This document shows, one piece after another, positions 1 to 4,856 of a stretch of 6,248 nucleotides of DNA (position 1 is the stretch's first letter; each line of letters starts with the position of its first letter). The stretch comes from CAZDML01 sp964506645. Its GTDB lineage: Bacteria > Elusimicrobiota > Elusimicrobia > 2-01-FULL-59-12. Position numbers and translations under genes: made by a program. Where the stretch lies: the NCBI GenBank assembly GCA_964506645.1, contig CAZDML010000118.1:1-6248 (forward strand), in the 5' to 3' direction. The notes under the pieces were generated by a model. That model was not told the DNA's origin, searched no databases, and saw nothing but the letters and a program-made list of their open reading frames with translations.

Positions 1-483
1 TAATGAAGCGCCTGCAGCCGCTCCCCTGTTTTTAAAGATCAATATATATTCAAAGCGCGCATCTTTCTTAAGGTCCATGATGCGGTCACGGAAGGCCCAG
101 ATCACATCCTCGGCTTTCTTCTCGGGCAGATCCGGGAAGTCCACGGCATGATCGGGGGTTTCGATGACTACTTCATGCGCACCGACTCCGTTCATCTTGT
201 CGTACATGCCTTCCCCCTGCCGGTTCAAAGCACCTTCGATCGAAAGGGCAGGAAACTTGTTCGGGACCACGCGCACCCACCATCCGGGCGCGTTACGGCT
301 ACGGGCGGGCTCATGGTAGGCCAAAATTTCCTGCGGGGTCTTATCTTCATTTCCCGGGCAGAACGGACAGAACTTTCCTATACCGGTTTCAATTTCCTTT
401 CCAAAATCAGAAGGACGCTTCCCGCGTTCCGTAGAAATAATGACCCAACGACCAATGACAGGATCTCGGCGTAATTCAGACAT
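1..483 (-). CDS. galT: Galactose-1-phosphate uridylyltransferase, N-terminal part (runs off left edge)
   Basis: Reading on the minus strand from ATG at 483 gives 161 uninterrupted codons to the window edge. The product matches the GalT family (HIT superfamily), which exchanges UMP between UDP-glucose and galactose-1-phosphate in the cytoplasmic Leloir pathway. Visible family blocks are the N-terminal RRDPVIGRWVIIS (residues 5-17), the zinc-site CPFCPGNE (39-46, Cys39 and Cys42), VRVVPNKFPAL (70-80), and GAHEVVIETPDH (101-112), where His112 aligns with the third zinc ligand (E. coli His115). The fragment stops after AAGASL (156-161), just before the expected catalytic His-Pro-His block, so the active-site histidine cannot be checked. 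The start is supported by an AGGAG site 7 nt upstream. It is the last visible gene of the minus-strand cluster, 30 nt after scpB. A related sugar-1-phosphate nucleotidylyltransferase specificity is possible; family assignment is firm, exact substrate less so. Confidence 0.93.
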   Translation of the reverse strand, partial: MSELRRDPVIGRWVIISTERGKRPSDFGKEIETGIGKFCPFCPGNEDKTPQEILAYHEPARSRNAPGWWVRVVPNKFPALSIEGALNRQGEGMYDKMNGVGAHEVVIETPDHAVDFPDLPEKKAEDVIWAFRDRIMDLKKDARFEYILIFKNRGAAAGASL

Positions 484-490
484 ACAAAGG

Positions 491-495
491 CTCCT
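491..495 (-). promoter_or_regulatory. Ribosome binding site of galT
   Basis: The minus strand reads AGGAG here, 7 nt before the galT ATG at 483. It fixes the galT start and shows that galT, although 30 nt from scpB, has its own strong translation signal. No terminator-like hairpin is visible in the 30-nt gap, so read-through from scpB is likely. Confidence 0.8.
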
Positions 496-513
496 ACAAG
501 TTACAAGGTTGTG

Positions 514-1176
514 TTAGTTGTTTTCGGGCGTCGCGTCCGCAGGCTGCGGAGACACAGCTTCTTCGGCAGAGGCTGTCGCCATCGTATCCATTCCATCCGC
601 GGCAGCACCTTCCTGGAGCGTTGCTTCTTCAGTAGGAGCTTCTACTGTGACAGGCGGAATTAACGATTCAATGGAAGGCAGTTCTTCCAGACGCTTCAAG
701 CCAAAGGCGCGAAGGAATTCCGGTGTCGTCCCATAGAGCAGCGGACGGCCCACGGTTTCTTTGCGCCCCGCAATCTTCACAAGCCGGCGCTCGACCAAGG
801 TATCGAGTACAGCCGACACTTCCACACCGCGAATCTCTTCGATCTCACTGCGCGTAATCGGTTGTTTGTACGCCACGATCGACAGCGTCTCCATCGCCGA
901 ACTGCTCAGGCGATAGGTCAGCCGATCTTTAAAAAGCTTGCGGATAAACATCGCAAATTCCGGGCGTGTAGAGAACTGCCAGCCTCCGGCGATTTCACGC
1001 GCTTCCAGTGCACTGCCGCGATCACGGTATTCCGCCGCTAGAAGATCGAGCTGCGTCTTCAGTTCTTCACGGGAGACCGGTGGATCAAACAAGCCCTCCA
1101 GTGATTTCAGTGTGACCGGTTGTTCGGCGATAAAAAGAACCGCCTCAAGTACTTTGCGGATATCAGTGGGTTCCAT
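514..1176 (-). CDS. scpB: Segregation and condensation protein B
   Basis: The product (220 aa from ATG at 1176) is ScpB, the winged-helix kite subunit that dimerises and binds ScpA in the SMC-ScpAB condensin complex on the nucleoid. The N-terminal wing has VLEAVLFIAEQPVTLKSL (residues 9-26). The second winged helix has the family block ETLSIVAYKQPITRSEIEEI (96-115), then GRKETVGRPLLYGTTPEFL (137-155) and FGLKRLEELP (158-167). Residues about 172-220 form an Ala/Glu/Pro/Thr-rich acidic tail, probably disordered, which is longer than the conserved core needs. The reading frame stays open to another ATG at 1308, but those 44 extra codons lie wholly inside scpA, lack ScpB similarity, and the ATG at 1176 has AAGGAG 6 nt upstream. 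The start overlaps the scpA stop by 14 nt, suggesting translational coupling and balanced ScpA/ScpB output. Confidence 0.95.
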   Translation of the reverse strand: MEPTDIRKVLEAVLFIAEQPVTLKSLEGLFDPPVSREELKTQLDLLAAEYRDRGSALEAREIAGGWQFSTRPEFAMFIRKLFKDRLTYRLSSSAMETLSIVAYKQPITRSEIEEIRGVEVSAVLDTLVERRLVKIAGRKETVGRPLLYGTTPEFLRAFGLKRLEELPSIESLIPPVTVEAPTEEATLQEGAAADGMDTMATASAEEAVSPQPADATPENN

Positions 1177-1996
1177 GGAGGTCTCCTTCAGGGGAAGTAG
1201 GGACGACGCTGTCTGCGGTGTCGACAGCAGCGGCGACCGGTTCAGCGGGAGCGGTGTCCGGACGGAAGATGCGGATTCCTCCGAAAATGTCCGGTTGGCG
1301 CGCCACAACCTGTTTCAGACGAATCAACTCAAGCAAAGCCATAAACGTCACAATACGTTCCATGCGACGTGATTCGGGATGAAAAAGCTCTTCAAAGGCG
1401 ACCGACGCGTGCTCGACCAAGCGGTCCATGATTTCACGAATTTTGACTTCGATGGGAATTTCATCGCGCAACACCTGCCCGACTTCCTTGGGCGCCGCAT
1501 CCAGCACGCGTTTAAACGCCGCCATCAAGTCAAAGATGGACGACTTAAGAACCAGGTCTTCCTCGTCAAACACTGGAGGAACGTGACGGTAATACACGTC
1601 TTTGGCTTTTTCGTGCTGCGTAGCGAGATGATTGGCGGCTTCTTTAAAGCGCTGGTACTCCAGCAGCTTGTTCATGAGCTCCGTGCGCGGATCCGGCCCT
1701 TCTTCTTGCTCAGACTCCGGACTAGGCAAGAGCATCTGGGCTTTCACCTGCATCAGCGTGCTGGCCATAACGAGGAATTCCCCCGCCATTTCCAAGTCGA
1801 GCTCCTTCATGAGATCCAGATAACTCAAATATTCCTGAGTGATCTGTGCGATAGGAATGTCGTAGATGTCGAGGTCGTTCTTTTTGATGAGGTACAACAG
1901 GAGATCAAGGGGCCCCTCGAAATTCTCGAGGCGCACATCAATCGCCGCAGGGTTAGTGCCGATCGGGTCGGCTGTTGCTATCGGGGTTTCGCTCAT
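1163..1996 (-). CDS. scpA: Segregation and condensation protein A (kleisin)
   Basis: The 277-residue product is ScpA, the kleisin that bridges the SMC dimer heads and recruits the ScpB dimer in bacterial condensin. The N-terminal kleisin domain is plain: FEGPLDLLLYLIKKNDLDIY (residues 26-45), IPIAQITQEYLSYL (47-60), then AGEFLVMASTLMQVKAQMLLP (71-91), which binds the SMC neck. A charged linker with EYQRFKEAANHL (113-124) follows. The C-terminal winged helix has AFEELF (200-205), RMERIVTFMALLELIRLKQV (211-230) and the closing GGIRIF (239-244). About 33 Ala/Pro/Asp-rich residues (245-277) extend past the domain. The start codon overlaps the trpS stop (ATGA) and has AGGAGA 6 nt upstream, so the start is well supported. 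The order trpS-scpA-scpB is one I recall from other bacterial lineages such as Geobacter. The smc gene is not in the window. Confidence 0.97.
   Translation of the reverse strand: MSETPIATADPIGTNPAAIDVRLENFEGPLDLLLYLIKKNDLDIYDIPIAQITQEYLSYLDLMKELDLEMAGEFLVMASTLMQVKAQMLLPSPESEQEEGPDPRTELMNKLLEYQRFKEAANHLATQHEKAKDVYYRHVPPVFDEEDLVLKSSIFDLMAAFKRVLDAAPKEVGQVLRDEIPIEVKIREIMDRLVEHASVAFEELFHPESRRMERIVTFMALLELIRLKQVVARQPDIFGGIRIFRPDTAPAEPVAAAVDTADSVVPTSPEGDLHGTH
1183..1188 (-). promoter_or_regulatory. Ribosome binding site that decides the scpB start
   Basis: The minus strand reads AAGGAG, 6 nt before the ATG at 1176. It lies inside the 3' end of scpA and selects the 220-residue ScpB over the longer reading from 1308. 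Confidence 0.8.
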
Positions 1997-3003
1997 GCAT
2001 GGTCTCCTGGCATTGGAGCAATGGCCATCGCCTTGCGCACACGCTGCAAAGTTTCAGCCGCTATCGCTTCCGCCTTTTTTGACCCCATTTTCACAATCTC
2101 TACCACATCGTTCTTCCGGGACACCCAACGTGCACGGTTTTGCCGGAACGGCTCAAGATTTTCGTTCAGCGTCGCCATCAGACGCTTTTTACAATCCCCG
2201 CAGCCCAACGTTCCCGCCTTACAGTCCGTGCTAATCTTTTTTTCTTCCGGCGTATACAACACATGATGTGCATACACCACACAGCCGTCTGGATGTCCCT
2301 TATCGCCCAGGTGAATCTTCTTGGGATCGGTGTACATCACCTTGATCTTGGCATCGATCTCCTTGGGAGAATCGGATAATAGTAAAGCATTATTGTAAGA
2401 CTTCGACATCTTTCTTCCGTCCGTTCCCGGGAGCCGAGAGGCCCTGGAAAGCATCCCTTGCGGTTCAGGAAAGACTGGGCCGTAAAAATGGTTGAAGCGC
2501 CGGGCGATCTCGCGGGTTAGCTCGATATGTGGGAGTTGGTCTTCCCCCACCGGCACACGCGCTGCGCGGTAAAGCAGAATGTCCGCCGCCTGAAGCACGG
2601 GATAGCCTAGAAAGCCAAACGTCGACAGATCCTTGTTCTTCACTTCATTGAGCTGTTCTTTGTATGTAGGCACTCGCTCTAGCCAGGAGAGCGGCGTCAT
2701 CATCGATAAAATGAGCTGCAGCTCGGCATGTTCACGCACCCAGGACTGTCGAAAGATCACACACTTCTCGGGGTCAAGACCGGCACTCAACCAATCAATG
2801 ACCATCTCCCAAACATTCGCTTCAATGCCGCGCGTATCGGCATAGTCAGACGTTAATGCGTGCCAATCGGCGATCATGAAATAGCTGGGATACTTCTCCT
2901 GCAAATCCAGCCAGTTCTTCAGGGCCCCGAAATAATTACCCAGATGAAGCTTTCCTGTGGGGCGCATGCCCGATAAAACCGTTTCGGTCTTCATGCCCTT
3001 CAT
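1993..3003 (-). CDS. trpS: Tryptophanyl-tRNA synthetase with iron-sulfur-type cysteine motif
   Basis: The 336-residue product is TrpRS, the class Ic synthetase that activates tryptophan with ATP and charges tRNA(Trp) in the cytoplasm. The HIGH-equivalent is TGKLHLGNYFGAL (residues 16-28, His20-Asn23), the KMSKS loop is GRKMSKS (196-202), and the specificity/dimer region includes PVGEDQLPHIELTREIARRF (151-170). Length is normal for bacterial TrpRS. Four cysteines, Cys241, Cys261, Cys268 and Cys271, form C-x19-C-x6-C-x2-C, close to the [4Fe-4S] motif of Thermotoga maritima TrpRS (C-x22-C-x6-C-x2-C) near the anticodon-binding end. The ATG at 3003 overlaps the cca stop by 4 nt (ATGA). No good Shine-Dalgarno precedes it, so initiation probably depends on coupling to cca translation. 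An in-frame ATG at 2994 is a possible alternative and would remove only three residues. Confidence 0.97.
   Translation of the reverse strand: MKGMKTETVLSGMRPTGKLHLGNYFGALKNWLDLQEKYPSYFMIADWHALTSDYADTRGIEANVWEMVIDWLSAGLDPEKCVIFRQSWVREHAELQLILSMMTPLSWLERVPTYKEQLNEVKNKDLSTFGFLGYPVLQAADILLYRAARVPVGEDQLPHIELTREIARRFNHFYGPVFPEPQGMLSRASRLPGTDGRKMSKSYNNALLLSDSPKEIDAKIKVMYTDPKKIHLGDKGHPDGCVVYAHHVLYTPEEKKISTDCKAGTLGCGDCKKRLMATLNENLEPFRQNRARWVSRKNDVVEIVKMGSKKAEAIAAETLQRVRKAMAIAPMPGDHA
2003..2008 (-). promoter_or_regulatory. Ribosome binding site of scpA
   Basis: The minus strand reads AGGAGA, 6 nt before the scpA ATG at 1996 and within the last codons of trpS. A second ATG at 2000 is out of frame for scpA and soon meets a stop, so 1996 is the start. 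Confidence 0.8.
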
Positions 3004-4262
3004 TCCGCTGACGGCGGGAACGCGTCCCGCAAGAAACGAATTTCTTCTTCACGTGTACGCAATTTGCCTTCCCAGCGGGCTTGATGCAGCGCATCAAAGA
3101 TACGTGTGAACAGCGGCCCGGGTTTGTACCCCAGATCAAGAATATCTCGGCCCGACAAACACGGCGTGCTGTCCTGGAAGCGCCGCCATTCCGCCACAGG
3201 ACGTTTTTTGGGGAACAACGATTTCATGCGTACGGCTTGGTTTAAAAAAGACACCACATCGGAAGGGAGCCCCTTGGCTTTGGCCGCCTTGGCGAGTTGT
3301 GGAGTGAGTTTCCCCTCCCGCAGGAGCTGCAAGAAGGTCAAGGCTTGTTCCACCTGCTGTACAAATTTTTGCGGAAACATCAGATGCGCGAGACTCCCCA
3401 CAGCCTTCGACATCGGGACTTGGTGCAGAAGAACAACCATACGAAGAAAAAGCGGATCAGCCTTCACTTTGGTTTTAAGAACCTGGCCCATAAAACTGTC
3501 ATGGGCCTTGGTCCACTTCAAATTTGGGATTAAAAACGTTAGCGCCCCCCACTGAGATAAAAGGTCCAACGCCGCGCGCGGATCTTTTTCCAACAGCAAG
3601 GGAATGAGTTCTTCCCGCAGCCGGGCTCCGGAGAGCTTGGCCGGCAACTGGGCATTGATGGCATCGCCCAACCATTCGCGAGTTCGCCACTCCACGTCAT
3701 ACCCGAACCGGCCGGCAAACCGTGCCGCGCGAAAGATGCGGGTCGGATCATCTTTAAAGCTGTCTGAATGAAGCACGCGGATGGTTTTAGAACGCAAATC
3801 CTGGAGCCCATCAAAGGGATCCCAGACATGGCCAAAATCGTTTTCGTTCAACGATAAAGCAATGGCATTAATAGAGAAATCTCGGCGGAAGAGATCTTCT
3901 TGCAGGCTGGCTGTATCCACGACAGGCAACGCGGCAGATTCAGGATAGGTTTCGGTACGTGCTGTTGCGATATCGAGATGATTGCCCTTCGGAAGTTGAA
4001 GGGTATGCGTCAAAAAAGCCTCGTGGCTAACGAGCTTGGATTTATAGGTTTTGGCTAACGATTTCGCCAATTCCTCCGTCGGTCCCTCCACAACGACATC
4101 GATATCTAAGGCCGGTCTCTTTAAAAACAGGTCGCGAACGCACCCCCCGACAAGATAGACGGATGCCGGAATCTTGGCGGCACGCGAAATAACAGGCTGA
4201 AGAAATTTTTTTAACGGTTTAGGGATGTCGTGATGCGAACTACTTGAGGGGTACGAAGTCAT
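3000..4262 (-). CDS. cca: tRNA nucleotidyltransferase (CCA-adding family, class II)
   Basis: The 420-residue product belongs to the class II poly(A) polymerase / tRNA nucleotidyltransferase family, which builds or repairs the 3' CCA end of tRNAs without a nucleic acid template. Motif A is LVGGCVRDLFLKRPALDIDV (residues 37-56), with the metal-binding pair Asp53 and Asp55. A further carboxylate lies in HLDIATAR (95-102). Motif B is RRDFSINAIA (126-135) and motif C is DDPTRIFRAARFAGRFGY (171-188). RLREELIPLLLEKDPRAALDLL (214-235) is the usual RNA-binding helix region. The C-terminal tRNA-binding part contains GRDILDLGYKPGPLFTRIFD (371-390) and LRTREEE (401-407). No HD phosphohydrolase signature is seen. 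Some bacteria split the work between CC-adding and A-adding enzymes of this family; sequence inspection alone cannot say which this is, nor fully exclude a poly(A) polymerase. It follows orn by 29 nt. No Shine-Dalgarno precedes the ATG, but an extended -10 does. Confidence 0.9.
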   Translation of the reverse strand: MTSYPSSSSHHDIPKPLKKFLQPVISRAAKIPASVYLVGGCVRDLFLKRPALDIDVVVEGPTEELAKSLAKTYKSKLVSHEAFLTHTLQLPKGNHLDIATARTETYPESAALPVVDTASLQEDLFRRDFSINAIALSLNENDFGHVWDPFDGLQDLRSKTIRVLHSDSFKDDPTRIFRAARFAGRFGYDVEWRTREWLGDAINAQLPAKLSGARLREELIPLLLEKDPRAALDLLSQWGALTFLIPNLKWTKAHDSFMGQVLKTKVKADPLFLRMVVLLHQVPMSKAVGSLAHLMFPQKFVQQVEQALTFLQLLREGKLTPQLAKAAKAKGLPSDVVSFLNQAVRMKSLFPKKRPVAEWRRFQDSTPCLSGRDILDLGYKPGPLFTRIFDALHQARWEGKLRTREEEIRFLRDAFPPSAE

Positions 4263-4268
4263 GCCGGA

Positions 4269-4277
4269 ATTTTAGCA
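4269..4277 (-). promoter_or_regulatory. Extended -10 promoter candidate for cca (leaderless)
   Basis: The minus strand reads TGCTAAAAT, an extended -10 (TGnTAnnnT) whose hexamer ends 6 nt before the cca ATG at 4262. Transcription would start about at the ATG, giving a leaderless mRNA, which fits the absence of a ribosome binding site. No convincing -35 lies 15-18 bp upstream; the extended -10 may make up for that. It lies in the 29-nt AT-rich gap after orn, so the cluster from cca onward may be transcribed independently of orn. The call is inference from motif and spacing. Confidence 0.5.
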
Positions 4278-4291
4278 AAAATGTTAGAAAT

Positions 4292-4831
4292 CTACTTAAA
4301 AACTGCCTTGCGGTAATGCCGGAGCTCATCAATAGAATCGCGGATGTCCTGGAGGACGTGGTGGGTTTTGTCCTTCTGAGGAGCCTTTTCACGGTCTGTG
4401 TACCAACGACTGACCAATTCTTTTACCGAACTCACATCAATATTGCGGTAGTGAAAGAAATCGTTTAAATGCGGCATGTATTTCACCAAAAAACGCCGAT
4501 CCTGACCGATCGAGTTGCCGCATAGCGGCGATTTTCCTGCCACGCAATGCTTCTTTAAGAATTTGAGCGTCTCTTGCTCCGCTTTTTTCACCGAAGTACG
4601 CGATTGGCGAACTTCCGCAGTGAGCCCAGATTGCCCATGTTGTCGTACGCACCAGGCATCCATCTTACGAAGCTCCCGCTCGGGCTGGTGGACCGCAAAC
4701 ACCGGCCCTTCCGCAATCATGTTGAGCTGGCTGTCGGTCACGGCACAGCCTATCTGAATAATGACGTGCTTTTCGGGATCGAGTCCCGTCATTTCCAAGT
4801 CGAGCCACACGAGGTTTTCGGCTTTCTTCAC
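4292..4831 (-). CDS. orn: Oligoribonuclease (DEDDh 3'-5' exonuclease)
   Basis: The 179-residue product is Orn, which degrades 2-5 nt RNA oligomers, chiefly dinucleotides including pGpG from c-di-GMP breakdown, to mononucleotides in the cytoplasm. The DEDDh residues are visible: Asp11 and Glu13 in LVWLDLEMTGLDPE (residues 7-20), Asp111 in CGNSIGQDRRFL (104-115), and His157 with Asp162 in THHVLQDIRDSIDELRHYR (156-174). Each is offset by one from the E. coli residues. HYRNIDVSSVKEL (127-139) holds the Tyr that caps the substrate. Length matches the family, about 180 residues. The start is GTG at 4831: no ATG lies nearby in frame, and starting there gives the standard Orn N-terminus. No Shine-Dalgarno is seen, but a TATACT hexamer lies 7 nt upstream. 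It is divergent from the EttA gene and 29 nt upstream of cca. Confidence 0.95.
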   Translation of the reverse strand: MKKAENLVWLDLEMTGLDPEKHVIIQIGCAVTDSQLNMIAEGPVFAVHQPERELRKMDAWCVRQHGQSGLTAEVRQSRTSVKKAEQETLKFLKKHCVAGKSPLCGNSIGQDRRFLVKYMPHLNDFFHYRNIDVSSVKELVSRWYTDREKAPQKDKTHHVLQDIRDSIDELRHYRKAVFK

Positions 4832-4838
4832 GGAACGT

Positions 4839-4844
4839 AGTATA
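4839..4844 (-). promoter_or_regulatory. -10 element candidate for orn (leaderless)
   Basis: The minus strand reads TATACT (5 of 6 matches to TATAAT), ending 7 nt before the orn GTG at 4831. With normal spacing, transcription would begin at or beside the start codon. The expected -35 site falls inside the EttA coding region around 4862-4867 (TCTTTA on the minus strand) and is weak. The hexamer overlaps the opposing ettA -10 by 2 bp. Confidence 0.45.
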
Positions 4845-4848
4845 TAAT
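4843..4848 (+). promoter_or_regulatory. -10 element candidate for ettA (leaderless)
   Basis: The plus strand has a perfect consensus TATAAT, ending 8 nt before the ettA ATG at 4857. Expected transcription start is within a base or two of the ATG, and no Shine-Dalgarno is present in the short gap. No clear -35 is seen at 15-18 bp; that stretch is the 5' end of orn. The perfect hexamer and tight spacing make this the strongest promoter candidate in the window. Confidence 0.55.
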
Positions 4849-4856
4849 ATCGCTCT

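Larger units (their letters stand above)
1..4262 (-). other. Predicted operon cca-trpS-scpA-scpB-galT
   Basis: Five same-strand genes are packed with overlaps of 4, 4 and 14 nt followed by a 30-nt gap, and no terminator-like hairpin is visible between them. A single transcript from the promoter candidate before cca, or from orn 29 nt further upstream, is the simplest reading. The two ATGA overlaps imply that ribosomes ending cca and trpS can start trpS and scpA. The operon may continue past the left edge. Confidence 0.7.

Noticed and set aside
148..474. A 108-codon plus-strand open frame at the left end.
   Set aside because: The opposite strand encodes a clear GalT N-terminus over the whole span; this is a shadow.
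1177..1308. An upstream ATG at 1308 that would lengthen ScpB by 44 residues.
   Set aside because: The extension lies entirely within scpA, has no ScpB-like sequence, and the ATG at 1176 has a proper ribosome binding site.
1915..1931. An inverted repeat CCTCGA-AATTC-TCGAGG, next to the 8-bp palindrome GGGGCCCC.
   Set aside because: Both sit in the conserved FEGPLDLL-coding start of scpA, the stem is only 6 bp with no T-run, and codon constraint explains them.
1379..2266. A 295-codon open frame on the plus strand antisense to scpA and the end of trpS.
   Set aside because: It mirrors strongly conserved ScpA and TrpRS codons on the other strand, its product is rich in His/Arg/Phe as expected of a shadow, and no family is recognisable.
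4263..4291. A possible small RNA or terminator in the AT-rich gap between orn and cca.
   Set aside because: At 29 nt it is too short, it has no GC-rich hairpin followed by a T-run, and the extended -10 for cca accounts for the AT-rich stretch.
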